Shown here piece after piece: positions 33,537 to 42,896 of a stretch of 59,996 bases of DNA. The notes beneath the pieces were generated by a model. That model saw only the letters and a program-made list of their open reading frames with translations. It searched no databases and had not been told where the DNA came from. How positions within the stretch are numbered: position 1 is the first letter of the stretch; each line of letters opens with the position of its first letter. The stretch is taken from the NCBI GenBank assembly GCA_900318815.1, contig ONMA01000017.1:1-59996 (forward strand), written 5' to 3'. Both the position numbers and the translations under genes were made by a program. Origin of the DNA: an uncultured Prevotellaceae bacterium. Its GTDB lineage: Bacteria > Bacteroidota > Bacteroidia > Bacteroidales > Bacteroidaceae.

Positions 33537-35267
33537 CTATTCCTCCATCAGCTTGCGATAGCGGGTGCGTTTCGGTTCGTCCAGTCCTAAGCGCAAAGCC
33601 TTGTTGGCCTCATACTCAGAGTAGTTGCCCTCGAAGTAGAACACGCTTCCCTCGCCCGTACTCGCTGTTCCGTCGGCAGCCCGGGGACTTTCGAACGCAA
33701 GGATATGGGTGCAGATGCGGTCGAGGAACCAGCGGTCGTGGCTGATGATGACGGCGCAGCCGGCAAAAGACTCAAGGCCCTCCTCCAAGGCGCGTAGTGT
33801 GTTCACGTCGATGTCGTTGGTAGGCTCGTCGAGTAGCAGCACGTTGCCCTCCTGCTTCAGGGCGATGGCCAAATGCAGGCGGTTGCGCTCGCCGCCAGAG
33901 AGCACGGCGCACTTCTTCTCCTGGTCGGCTCCGCTGAAGTTGAAGCGCGACAGGTAGGCTCTCACGTTGACATCCTTGCCGCCCATGCGCAGGGTCTCGT
34001 TGCCGCCGCTCACCACCTGATAGACCGTCTTCTGCGGGTCGATGTCCTTATGCTGCTGGTCTACATAGCTCAGCTTCACCGTCTCGCCCACGTCGAAGGT
34101 GCCCGCATCGGGCTGTTCCATTCCCATGATGAGGCGGAACAGGGTGGTCTTGCCTGCGCCGTTGGGGCCTATCACGCCTACTATGCCGTTGGGCGGCAGC
34201 ACGAAGTTCAGGTCGCTGAAGAGCGTCTTCTCCGGGTACGACTTAGCTACGTGCTCGGCCACGATGACCTTATTGCCCAGTCGCGGGCCGTTGGGGATGA
34301 AGATTTCCAGCTTCTCCTCCTTCTGCTTCTGCTCCTCGTTCAGCATCTTGTCATACGAGTTCAGGCGGGCCTTGCCTTTGGCGTGGCGTGCCTTGGGAGC
34401 CATGCGCACCCATTCCAGTTCTCGCTCCAGCGTCTTCCTGCGCTTCGAGGCCGTCTTCTCCTCTAAGGCCAGCCGCTGACTCTTCTGCTCCAGCCACGAG
34501 GAGTAGTTGCCCTTCCAGGGTATGCCCTCACCACGGTCAAGCTCCAGGATCCATTCGGCCACGTCGTCGAGGAAGTATCGGTCGTGGGTCACGGCAATCA
34601 CCGTGCCCTCATATTGTTGCAGGTGCTGTTCCAGCCAGTCGATCGACTCAGCGTCTAAGTGGTTGGTAGGCTCGTCGAGCAACAGCACGTCGGGCTTCTG
34701 CAGGAGCAGACGGCAGAGGGCTACCCGACGGCGCTCACCGCCCGACAAGTTCTTCACGCTCCAGTCGCCCGGCGGACAGTTCAGGGCGGCCATGGCACGG
34801 TCGAGCTTCGAGTCCATGTTCCATGCGTCAGTGGCATCGATGATGTCCTGTAGTTCAGCCTGACGGTTCATCAGCTTGTCCATCTTGTCGGCATCCTCGT
34901 AATATTCTGGCAGGCCGAACTTTACGTTGATGTCGTCATACTCAGCCAGGGCGTCATAGACATGCTGCACGCCTTCCATCACGTTCTCCTTCACTGTCTT
35001 TTCCTCGTTCAGGGGCGGATCCTGGGGCAGATAGCCCACGGAGTAGCCCGGACTCCACACAACGTTGCCCTGATACTGCTGGTCGAGTCCGGCGATAATC
35101 TTCATCAGCGTGGACTTACCGGCACCGTTCAGGCCGATGATGCCTATTTTGGCTCCATAAAAGAAGCTGAGATAGATGTTCTTGAGCACTTGTTTCTGGT
35201 TTTGCTGAATGGTCTTGCTCACCCCGACCATAGAGAAAATCACTTTCTTGTCGTCTACTGTTGCCAT
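33537..35267 (-). CDS. ettA: Energy-dependent translational throttle protein EttA (ABC-F)
   Basis: 576 residues with two ABC cassettes in one chain and no membrane domain. First: GLNGAGKSTLMKI, LSGGERRRVALCRLL, LLDEPTNHLDAESIDWLE. Second: GPNGAGKTTLFRLI, LSGGERNRLHLAIAL, LLDEPTNDIDVNTLRALEEG. An arm and helical linker (ALEEKTASKRRKTLERELEW) lies between. EttA binds the ribosomal E site and gates the start of elongation by cellular ATP/ADP. It is about 20 residues longer than E. coli EttA. A minus-strand TAAATTTG lies at 35313-35320. Confidence 0.92.
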   Translation of the reverse strand: MATVDDKKVIFSMVGVSKTIQQNQKQVLKNIYLSFFYGAKIGIIGLNGAGKSTLMKIIAGLDQQYQGNVVWSPGYSVGYLPQDPPLNEEKTVKENVMEGVQHVYDALAEYDDINVKFGLPEYYEDADKMDKLMNRQAELQDIIDATDAWNMDSKLDRAMAALNCPPGDWSVKNLSGGERRRVALCRLLLQKPDVLLLDEPTNHLDAESIDWLEQHLQQYEGTVIAVTHDRYFLDDVAEWILELDRGEGIPWKGNYSSWLEQKSQRLALEEKTASKRRKTLERELEWVRMAPKARHAKGKARLNSYDKMLNEEQKQKEEKLEIFIPNGPRLGNKVIVAEHVAKSYPEKTLFSDLNFVLPPNGIVGVIGPNGAGKTTLFRLIMGMEQPDAGTFDVGETVKLSYVDQQHKDIDPQKTVYQVVSGGNETLRMGGKDVNVRAYLSRFNFSGADQEKKCAVLSGGERNRLHLAIALKQEGNVLLLDEPTNDIDVNTLRALEEGLESFAGCAVIISHDRWFLDRICTHILAFESPRAADGTASTGEGSVFYFEGNYSEYEANKALRLGLDEPKRTRYRKLMEE

Positions 35268-35491
35268 TGTATGATGTTATTATGAAATTGTTTGCTTCGC
35301 TTAATCATTCCACAAATTTACGCATAAATTCTCGGTTATCAGAACATTCCGCTCATCTTTTATATCTTTTTCACAAGTAAATACAGCATGAGTAGATTAT
35401 TGGAAAGAAAAAAATAAAGGAAAGGGTGCGCCTATTTCGCAAAAAAGTAGTAACTTTGCACTCCATATTAAAATCATTACATTATAATAGT

Positions 35492-37246
35492 ATGGTAGAA
35501 AAAGTATTAAACGAGAACGAAGAGAAGAAAAGCGTCAGCTTTGTAGAGCAAATAGTGAAGGACGACCTGGCAGAAGGGCGTAACGGTGGAAGGATACAGA
35601 CACGCTTCCCGCCTGAACCCAATGGCTATCTGCACATCGGTCACGCCAAGGCCATCGCCATCGACTTTGGCATGGCCAGGAAGTACGGCGGTGTCTGCAA
35701 CCTACGCTTCGACGATACCAACCCCGTGAAGGAAGACACGGAGTATATTGAGAACATTGAGCAGGACATCAAGTGGCTGGGTTATGAGTGGGCCAACGTC
35801 TACTATGCCAGTGACTATTTCCAGCAGCTTTGGGACTTCGCCGTATGGCTCATCAAGGAGGGGCGTGCCTATGTTGACGAGCAGAGTGCCGAGGTCATCG
35901 CCCAGCAGAAGGGAACGACCACCTCGCCGGGCACCAATAGTCCCTACCGCGACCGTTCCGTGGAAGAGAACCTGCGACTCTTTGAGTTCATGAATAGCGG
36001 TCAATGCGAGCCTGGCACGCTGGTGCTGCGTGCCAAGATCAACATGGCTCATCCCAACATGCTGTTCCGCGACCCGCTTATCTACCGTGTGCTGAACATT
36101 CCTCATGTGAAGACGGGTTCTAAATGGAATGCCTATCCTATGTACGACTTCACCCATGGCCAGTGCGACTACCTCGAGGGCGTTACCCACTCGCTCTGCA
36201 CGTTGGAGTTCGTGGAGCACCGCCCCCTGTACGACCTGTTCGTCACGTGGATGAAGGAGTGGCGTGGAGAGACGGATAATATTGAGGACAACCGTCCCCG
36301 CCAGACGGAGTTCAACAAGTTGAACCTAAACTACACACTGATGTCGAAGCGCAACCTGCTGGCACTGGTCAACGAGGGGTTAGTGAGCGGATGGGACGAC
36401 CCCCGCATGCCCACCATCTGCGGCTTCCGCCGTCGCGGCTATTCGCCAGAGAGCATCGTGAAGTTTATCGACAAGATAGGCTACACCAAGATTGATGCCC
36501 TGAACGACATGGCCCTCTTGGAGAGCGTGGTGCGCGATGACCTGAACAGCCGTGCCATCCGCGTGTCGGCAGTACTCGACCCCGTGAAGGTGGTTATCAC
36601 CAACTATCCGGAAGGCCAGGTGGAGCAGCTTACCGCCGTGAACAACCCGGAGAACACGGACGATGGCACACACGCCGTAGAGTTCAGCCGAGAGATATGG
36701 ATTGAACGCGACGACTTCATGGAGGTGGCCGAGAAGAAGTTCATGCGTCTGGCTCCTGGCAAGGAAGTGCGCCTGAAAAACGCCTATATCATCAAGTGCG
36801 ACGAGGAGCATCCCTGCGACAAGGACGCTGAGGGGCGCGTCACGACTATCTACTGCACTTACGACCCTGAGACGCGCAGCGGCATGCCCGGTGCCGACCG
36901 CAAGATCAAGGGCAAGACGTTGCACTGGGTGAGCTGCGCGCATGCCGTGAAGGCCGAAGTGCGACTCTACGACCGTTTGTGGAAGGTGGAGAATCCGCGC
37001 GACGAGCTGGCTGCCATCCGCGACGAGCAAGGCTGCGATGCCGTTACTGCCATGAAGAAGATCATCAACCCCGACTCGCTTACCGTGCTCACCAACTGCT
37101 ACGTGGAGCCTTTCGCTGCTACGATGGAGCCGCTCAGCTACCTGCAGTTCCAGCGCATAGGCTATTTCAATGTCGATACCACCTCTACCCCAGAGCATCT
37201 GGTGTTCAACCGTACCGTAGGACTTAAAGACACCTGGAAAAAGTAA
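35492..37246 (+). CDS. glnS: Glutaminyl-tRNA synthetase
   Basis: 584 residues from the ATG at 35492; the frame upstream overlaps the promoter TAACTTTG at 35451-35458. Class I motifs: RFPPEPNGYLHIGHAKAIAI and the KMSKS equivalent NYTLMSKRNLLALV. LRFDDTNPVKEDTEYIENIE is typical for GlnRS, and the C-terminal anticodon-binding barrels follow. It charges tRNA-Gln directly. The stop is immediately followed by the ATG of the TPR gene. Confidence 0.95.
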   Translation: MVEKVLNENEEKKSVSFVEQIVKDDLAEGRNGGRIQTRFPPEPNGYLHIGHAKAIAIDFGMARKYGGVCNLRFDDTNPVKEDTEYIENIEQDIKWLGYEWANVYYASDYFQQLWDFAVWLIKEGRAYVDEQSAEVIAQQKGTTTSPGTNSPYRDRSVEENLRLFEFMNSGQCEPGTLVLRAKINMAHPNMLFRDPLIYRVLNIPHVKTGSKWNAYPMYDFTHGQCDYLEGVTHSLCTLEFVEHRPLYDLFVTWMKEWRGETDNIEDNRPRQTEFNKLNLNYTLMSKRNLLALVNEGLVSGWDDPRMPTICGFRRRGYSPESIVKFIDKIGYTKIDALNDMALLESVVRDDLNSRAIRVSAVLDPVKVVITNYPEGQVEQLTAVNNPENTDDGTHAVEFSREIWIERDDFMEVAEKKFMRLAPGKEVRLKNAYIIKCDEEHPCDKDAEGRVTTIYCTYDPETRSGMPGADRKIKGKTLHWVSCAHAVKAEVRLYDRLWKVENPRDELAAIRDEQGCDAVTAMKKIINPDSLTVLTNCYVEPFAATMEPLSYLQFQRIGYFNVDTTSTPEHLVFNRTVGLKDTWKK

Positions 37247-38665
37247 ATGACAAAGACGGGTGACAGCTATTTTGACAGCGAGGATTTTCGCGAGATTCTC
37301 AGCGAGTATGAGGAGTCGCAGGCACAGGGTATGCCCGTGTTCCTGGACTCCGAAGAGCTGTCTGAGATTGCCGATTATTACCAGATGCTGGGGCAGGAGG
37401 AGCAGGCCGATGAGGCCATCAACCTGGCCTTGAGCCTGTCGCCTGGCGACGTGGCTCCGCTTTCCTTCAAGATCCGTCAGGCACTCTACGATGGCGATGT
37501 TGAGTCGGCGAAGAAGTACTTCAAGCAGATTACTGAGAAGGACGAGCCGGAATATACATATATTAAGGTGGAAATCCTCATCTCGGACGATTGCATAGAC
37601 GAGGCTGATGCCTGCCTGCGCAAATTGCTCAGGAAGATGCCGAAGGAGGAGTGTCAGGACTTCATCCTCGATGCTGCTTCCATCTTCTCCGACTATGGCG
37701 TGAACGACAAGGCCCTGGAGTGGATGAGACGCGCCGAACAAGAGGATACGCCCGACTTCAAAGAGATTATGGCCCGGACGCTTTTCGGTCTGGGAAAATA
37801 CGGGGACTCTGCCAAGCTCTTCAATGAGCTGATTGACACAGACCCATTCTCTACGCGCTACTGGAATGGGCTGGCCTCGGCACAATTTATGAACGAGGAC
37901 TACTCGGAGGCCGTGCAGAGCAGCGAGTTTGCCATCGCCATCGCCCCTGACGACCCAGAGAGCATCCTCGCCAAGGCCAACGGACTCTATCGGTTGGGCA
38001 ACTATGAGGAGGCGCTGAACTACTTCAAGAAGTACGATGAGCTGGTGGACGACGACGAGTTCTCGCTGATGAACCAGGGCAGCTGCTACGTCTTCTTAGG
38101 ACAGAACGACAAGGCCAGGGCCATGCTTGAAAAGGCGGCTGAGGTGGCTCCCAAAGATTCGCCCTACCTCTGCGACATCTATCAGGAATTGGCCTTTAGC
38201 TTGAGCGACGACGGCGAGACCGACGAGGCCATCAACTACCTGAACAGGACTGACGAGTTGGACTGTGACCACGCCCAACTGCTGGTCATCAAGGGGCATA
38301 TCATGCTGGCAGCCGACCGTTGGGAAGAGGCCGAGGAATACTTTAAGCAGGCACTTGAAATGAGCGACAACTCGCTGCAAGTGGTGATGCGCATCATCGT
38401 CTCGCTCTACGACAACCGGCATCTCGAAGCCTGCTACAAAATGTTTATCGAGTTCTTCAAACAGGTGCCCAAGGACTACACGGAAGGATTTGCCTACATG
38501 GCCCTGTGCTGCTACGACCTGAAGAAATACGACGAGTTTCTGTATTACCTGCGCATTGCGTGCAAGCGCAACCCCAAGGAGTGCCGATTGGTGCTCAGTC
38601 ACCTCTTTCCCAAGGATTTGGAACCTGAGAAATATTACGAATATATCAAAAAGAAACTGAAATGA
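37247..38665 (+). CDS. Tetratricopeptide repeat protein
   Basis: 472 residues, strongly acidic, built of about ten TPR-like helical pairs (ADYYQMLGQEEQADEAINLA, NGLYRLGNYEEALNYFKKYD, KGHIMLAADRWEEAEEYFKQ). There is no signal peptide, so it is probably a cytoplasmic scaffold. The start codon follows the glnS stop without a gap and the stop overlaps the DedA gene by 4 bp, so the three are co-translated. The function is unknown. Confidence 0.82.
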   Translation: MTKTGDSYFDSEDFREILSEYEESQAQGMPVFLDSEELSEIADYYQMLGQEEQADEAINLALSLSPGDVAPLSFKIRQALYDGDVESAKKYFKQITEKDEPEYTYIKVEILISDDCIDEADACLRKLLRKMPKEECQDFILDAASIFSDYGVNDKALEWMRRAEQEDTPDFKEIMARTLFGLGKYGDSAKLFNELIDTDPFSTRYWNGLASAQFMNEDYSEAVQSSEFAIAIAPDDPESILAKANGLYRLGNYEEALNYFKKYDELVDDDEFSLMNQGSCYVFLGQNDKARAMLEKAAEVAPKDSPYLCDIYQELAFSLSDDGETDEAINYLNRTDELDCDHAQLLVIKGHIMLAADRWEEAEEYFKQALEMSDNSLQVVMRIIVSLYDNRHLEACYKMFIEFFKQVPKDYTEGFAYMALCCYDLKKYDEFLYYLRIACKRNPKECRLVLSHLFPKDLEPEKYYEYIKKKLK

Positions 38666-39279
38666 ACTTCATATCCTCCCTGTTGGCCAACCTGAACTAC
38701 GGCACCATCCTGCTGCTCATGCTGCTGGAAAGCACCGTCATTCCCGTTCCTTCTGAACTGGTGGTGGCGCCTGCCGCCTATCATGCTGCCAGTGGCAACC
38801 TGAACGTGTTCCTCGTGGTACTCTTTGCCACCATCGGTGCCGACATCGGTGCATCCATCAACTACTTCGTGGCTCTCTATGTGGGGCGTCCCGTCATCTA
38901 TCGCTTTGCCAACAGCCGCTGGGGCAAGATGTGCCTGCTCAACCAGGAGAAGGTGGAGAAGAGCGAACGCTACTTCGACGACCACGGTATCGTGGCCACG
39001 CTTACAGGCCGGTTGATACCCGGCATTCGCCACCTCATCAGTCTGCCTGCTGGACTGGCCCGCATGAACTACGGCAAGTTCCTGCTCTACACCACCATTG
39101 GTGCCGGTGCCTGGCATGCCATCCTTGCCGCTATGGGATGGTATCTGCACGCCATCGTGCCCGAAGACCAGCTGGAACAGACCATCGAGCAGTATAATCA
39201 CTACATTGTGGCCGTTATCTTAGGCCTTGTCCTGCTGGCCATTGTCTGGCTGGCCGTGAAGCATCGCAAAAAGAAGTGA
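38662..39279 (+). CDS. DedA/VTT-domain membrane protein
   Basis: 205 residues with the DedA (SNARE-associated) pattern: LLMLLESTVIPVPSELVVAP, the conserved LTGRLIPGIRHLISLPAGLA with its basic residues, and MNYGKFLLYTTIGAGAWHAI. DedA proteins are inner-membrane carriers; recent work links some to undecaprenyl-phosphate or phospholipid translocation, which would suit a region rich in glycan genes. It ends in a basic cytoplasmic tail (KHRKKK). Confidence 0.9.
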   Translation: MNFISSLLANLNYGTILLLMLLESTVIPVPSELVVAPAAYHAASGNLNVFLVVLFATIGADIGASINYFVALYVGRPVIYRFANSRWGKMCLLNQEKVEKSERYFDDHGIVATLTGRLIPGIRHLISLPAGLARMNYGKFLLYTTIGAGAWHAILAAMGWYLHAIVPEDQLEQTIEQYNHYIVAVILGLVLLAIVWLAVKHRKKK

Positions 39280-39284
39280 TATTT

Positions 39285-39316
39285 TTTGGTCGTTTCGCAA
39301 TTTTTCACTACCTTTG
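39285..39316 (+). promoter_or_regulatory. Promoter of manC-fcl
   Basis: TTTG at 39285-39288 and TACCTTTG at 39309-39316 are 20 bp apart, close to the Bacteroidota consensus TTTG-N19-TAnnTTTG. The ATG of manC is 27 bp downstream. Confidence 0.75.
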
Positions 39317-39343
39317 CCAATTATTGACGAAAACAAGAACATT

Positions 39344-40411
39344 ATGGGTAGAATCAACAACCACCTCGTGATTATGGCTGGCGGTGTGGGTAGCCGCTTT
39401 TGGCCTATGAGTACAGCCGAATGTCCTAAACAGTTTATTGATGTTTTAGGAACGGGTAAAACCTTGTTACAGCTTACGGTCGACCGCTTCGGCGACCTGA
39501 TTGACCCATCGAATATCTGGGTCGTGACCAACGAGCACTATGCCGACATTGTGGCACAGCAGCTGCCCGACATGCCGAAAGGGAACATCCTCTGCGAGCC
39601 TTGTCGCAGGAACACGGCTCCCTGTATCGCATACGTCAGCTGGCGCATCAAGTCAAAAGACCCCAAGGCCAACATTGTAGTAACGCCCAGCGACCACGTG
39701 GTGATGAACGTGCAGGAGTTCCAGCGCGTCGTCAGACAATGTATGGCGTTTACAGCCGACAGCGATGCCATCGTCACCCTGGGCATGAAGCCCAGCCGTC
39801 CTGAGACGGGCTATGGCTACATACAGGCCAACCTCTCGGCAAGTAGCCTTCGCAACAAGGAAATCTTCCGTGTGGACTCCTTCCGCGAGAAGCCTGACTT
39901 AGAGACAGCTATCCAGTATATTCAGAAGAACAACTACTTCTGGAATGCCGGCATCTTCATCTGGAACGTCTCCACCATCGTCAATGCCTTCCGTATCTAT
40001 CAGCCAAAGCTCGCCAAGATTTTCGAGTCCATGCTGCCTATCTATGGCACCGAGCGCGAGCAGCAGGTCATCAACGAGAAGTTCCCCAATTGTGAGAACA
40101 TCTCCGTCGACTATGCCATCATGGAGAAGGCCGAGGAGATTTTCGTCTGTCCTGCCGACTTCGGATGGAGCGACTTAGGCACGTGGGGCTCCCTGCTGCA
40201 GCAGTCGAAACGCGACCTCTATGGCAATGCCGTCATTGGTAAGGAAGTGAGCCTCTTCGAAACCCACAACTGCATCATTCACACTACGCAGGAGAAGAAA
40301 GTGGTGGTGCAGGGACTCGACGGCTATATCGTGGCTGAGCAGAACGACACATTATTAATATGTAAGCTGTCCGAGGAGCAGCGCATCAAGCAGTTCAGCG
40401 GAGAGAATTAG
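39344..40411 (+). CDS. manC: Mannose-1-phosphate guanylyltransferase
   Basis: 355 residues from the ATG at 39344. N-terminal nucleotidyltransferase signature VIMAGGVGSRFWPMSTAECP followed by KQFIDVLG; later SFREKPDLETAIQYIQ, FWNAGIFIWN and SVDYAIMEKAEEIFV. It makes GDP-mannose from mannose-1-phosphate and GTP. It is the single-domain form without phosphomannose isomerase. It is followed 4 bp later by fcl, so it feeds GDP-sugar supply for surface glycans; the GDP-mannose dehydratase gene (gmd) is not in the window. Confidence 0.93.
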   Translation: MGRINNHLVIMAGGVGSRFWPMSTAECPKQFIDVLGTGKTLLQLTVDRFGDLIDPSNIWVVTNEHYADIVAQQLPDMPKGNILCEPCRRNTAPCIAYVSWRIKSKDPKANIVVTPSDHVVMNVQEFQRVVRQCMAFTADSDAIVTLGMKPSRPETGYGYIQANLSASSLRNKEIFRVDSFREKPDLETAIQYIQKNNYFWNAGIFIWNVSTIVNAFRIYQPKLAKIFESMLPIYGTEREQQVINEKFPNCENISVDYAIMEKAEEIFVCPADFGWSDLGTWGSLLQQSKRDLYGNAVIGKEVSLFETHNCIIHTTQEKKVVVQGLDGYIVAEQNDTLLICKLSEEQRIKQFSGEN

Positions 40412-40415
40412 GATT

Positions 40416-41585
40416 ATGTTAGAGAAGAATGCAAAGATATATGTGGCCGGACACCGCGGACTCGTGGGGTCGGCCATTTGGAATAATCTGCAGCAGCGTG
40501 GCTACACCAATCTTGTAGGCCGAACGCATAAGCAGCTCGACCTCACAGATCAGATGGCCGTGCGCCGTTTCTTCGATGAGGAACGTCCGGAGGCAGTTGT
40601 CCTTGCCGCCGCTTTCGTGGGGGGCATCATGGCCAACTCGCTCTATCGTGCCGACTTCATCATGCAGAACATGAAGATGCAATGCAACGTCATTTCCGAG
40701 TCCTACGCCCACGGCGTGAAGAAACTGCTCTTCCTTGGCTCCACCTGCATCTATCCTAAGAACGCACCGCAGCCCATGACCGAGGACTGCCTGCTTACGT
40801 CGCCCCTTGAATACACCAATGAGGAGTATGCCATCGCCAAGATTGCAGGACTGAAGATGTGCGAGTCGTACAACCTCCAGTACGGCACCAACTATATTGC
40901 CGTCATGCCCACCAACCTCTATGGCCCCAACGACAACTTCCATTTGGAGAACTCGCACGTCATGCCCGCCATGATGCGCAAAGTCTATCTGGCTAAACTC
41001 ATCCACGACGAGAACTGGGAGGCCATCAGGAAGGACATGGACAAGCGCCCTGTGGAGGGCGTTGACGGCCAGGCCACCAACGACGGTATACTCACGGTGT
41101 TGGCCAAGTATGGTATATATAATAATAAGGTGGTGCTCTGGGGAACGGGTACGCCGTTGCGTGAGTTCCTCTGGAGTGAGGACATGGCCGACGCATCAGT
41201 ACACGTGTTGCTCAACGTCGACTTTTGCGACATCATCGGAATCGAGAAATATTCCAGCGTACACTATGGCGCAAAGACCGACGGAGCCGTCGACCGCGAC
41301 CACTCTGCCGGACGCGGGGGTGCCATCCCGTCTTTAGGCGAGATTCGCAACTGCCACATCAACGTGGGTACAGGCAAGGAACTCACCATCCGCGAACTCT
41401 CCGAGCTGGTTGTCAAGGCAGTCGGTTTCGAGGGCGTTGTTGAGTTTGATGCCACCAAGCCCGACGGCACCATGCGCAAGCTGATTGACGTATCCAAGCT
41501 CCATCGCCTTGGCTGGACGCACAAGGTCGAGATAGAAGACGGCGTGCAGAAACTTTTTGAGTGGTATCGGCAAACTATCGCGTGA
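40416..41585 (+). CDS. fcl: GDP-L-fucose synthase
   Basis: 389 residues of the extended SDR family. Nucleotide-binding VAGHRGLVGSAIWNNL, then AAAFVGGIMANSLYRADFIM, LGSTCIYPKNAPQPMTEDCL and the active-site Y-x-x-x-K in EYAIAKIAGLKM are all present. It is longer than E. coli Fcl because of an insertion at about 195-310 typical of Bacteroidota. It makes GDP-L-fucose from the 4-keto-6-deoxy intermediate. With manC it supplies the likely donor for the GT11 enzyme at 50313. Confidence 0.93.
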   Translation: MLEKNAKIYVAGHRGLVGSAIWNNLQQRGYTNLVGRTHKQLDLTDQMAVRRFFDEERPEAVVLAAAFVGGIMANSLYRADFIMQNMKMQCNVISESYAHGVKKLLFLGSTCIYPKNAPQPMTEDCLLTSPLEYTNEEYAIAKIAGLKMCESYNLQYGTNYIAVMPTNLYGPNDNFHLENSHVMPAMMRKVYLAKLIHDENWEAIRKDMDKRPVEGVDGQATNDGILTVLAKYGIYNNKVVLWGTGTPLREFLWSEDMADASVHVLLNVDFCDIIGIEKYSSVHYGAKTDGAVDRDHSAGRGGAIPSLGEIRNCHINVGTGKELTIRELSELVVKAVGFEGVVEFDATKPDGTMRKLIDVSKLHRLGWTHKVEIEDGVQKLFEWYRQTIA

Positions 41586-41598
41586 TATAGGAAACCAA

Positions 41599-41638
41599 AT
41601 GCCCCCAAATAGTTTGTCAGGCAACTATTTGGGGGCAT
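41599..41638. terminator. Bidirectional terminator after fcl
   Basis: Arms ATGCCCCCAAATAGTTTG (41599-41616) and CAACTATTTGGGGGCAT (41622-41638) form a long stem with a short loop between two convergent genes. Confidence 0.85.
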
Positions 41639-41657
41639 ATTGTATAGGTAGACTCTG

Positions 41658-42839
41658 TTAGAAGTTGTAGCTGAAGCCCAACGATGAGTATTCCTTAAAC
41701 TGCCAGTAGCCTAACTTGTCGTCGCGGTTGTTCGAGTCGTCGAAGCGGGGGAACAGGAAGAGGTTGGCCGAGATGTACTTCGACACACGCAAGGCAAAGG
41801 TGTTTTCCCACTCAATCTCAGCACGCTTATAGCTGGTAAAGGCATAGAGGCGAGATTTCCAGGTCACCACCTCGTTCATCTTCCAGGTAAAGTTGGCCGT
41901 CAACTGCGAACCGAAGTCGGTCAGCGAGTGGTGGTGGTCAGGTACTCTCACGCCGAAACTCTTGGCCAGGTCGCTGCGGTCTACATAACGGTAGTTCACA
42001 GCGAGGGGCGACATGTTGACAGAGCCTGTCAGCTTGTTGTTGAGCCATGCAATCTTGTAGTCCATACCGATACCGACGTTCAGGTTGAAAGGCGACATGA
42101 GATCCGAGAAGACGTTGGTGTTGTTTGATTTCAGGCCCTTGGTAAACTGCGTGTAGGCCAGCACCTGAATGGTGTAGTACCACTTGTTGGCAGCCTGCAG
42201 GCCCACCTTTCCCGTATAGCGGATCAGGTCTTCATTGGCCTTGAACTTATGAACCGTGTCGCTGGGCGAGGTCTGGAAGCCCAGCTTCATTTCCAGCTTG
42301 TTGTCCCACTTCCACTTCGACTTGTTGTCGTAGTTGGCCTCCAAGGTCAGACTTCCCACAGCCGAATAGTTGTCCTCGCCACCTTTGTACCAGTTGCCAG
42401 ATACGTAGTTCTGCATAAACTGCAGGTAGCCGTCGCCCTTGTACTTCCAGAAGTTAGGCTTCTCCACGACCACTTCCACGGGGTCGGCCTGGGGCACGGC
42501 CTCGGGTAGGGGAGCGGCCTCGTCGGTCAGTTGCGTGTTCTGGACGATGGTCTGTTCCATCACATCCTGTCGCAAAGTGCCGCTCCGCTGCTGTTGGGTC
42601 TCCGTGAAACTTACCAAATCGGGCCTGTTCAGGTAGACATGCATCAGCGCGTTGTCCACGGCTTCGCTCATGTCGTCCTGCCCTTCGGAATTCATCGACA
42701 ACTGATTGCCCGCCACCGAATGATAGAACGTCAGCGGGGTGAAAAGACGGTAATACCCTCCACAGACGGAGTCCTGGGGGTGTGCGGCATGCGTGCTAAC
42801 CGCACACATAGCCGCTAAACTGAATAGTATTCTCCTCAT
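41658..42839 (-). CDS. DUF3078 outer-membrane protein
   Basis: 393 residues with signal peptide (RRILFSLAAMCAVSTHA). The second half is rich in amphipathic strands (NYVSGNWYKGGEDNYSAVGS, NKLEMKLGFQTSPSDTVHKF) and ends in YSSLGFSYNF, an outer-membrane barrel end with terminal Phe. This is the DUF3078 family of Bacteroidota. Residues 30-120 are a low-complexity region. Function unknown. It follows the Wza-like gene by 57 bp on the same strand. Confidence 0.85.
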   Translation of the reverse strand: MRRILFSLAAMCAVSTHAAHPQDSVCGGYYRLFTPLTFYHSVAGNQLSMNSEGQDDMSEAVDNALMHVYLNRPDLVSFTETQQQRSGTLRQDVMEQTIVQNTQLTDEAAPLPEAVPQADPVEVVVEKPNFWKYKGDGYLQFMQNYVSGNWYKGGEDNYSAVGSLTLEANYDNKSKWKWDNKLEMKLGFQTSPSDTVHKFKANEDLIRYTGKVGLQAANKWYYTIQVLAYTQFTKGLKSNNTNVFSDLMSPFNLNVGIGMDYKIAWLNNKLTGSVNMSPLAVNYRYVDRSDLAKSFGVRVPDHHHSLTDFGSQLTANFTWKMNEVVTWKSRLYAFTSYKRAEIEWENTFALRVSKYISANLFLFPRFDDSNNRDDKLGYWQFKEYSSLGFSYNF

Positions 42840-42896
42840 GATGGTTGCAAACGATGCAAAAATCTACTAATCTCGGATTATATCCAAACAGAAAAA

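Noticed and set aside
36380-37885. 501-residue open frame antisense to glnS and the TPR gene
   Set aside because: It spans two well supported genes on the other strand and has no recognisable domain.
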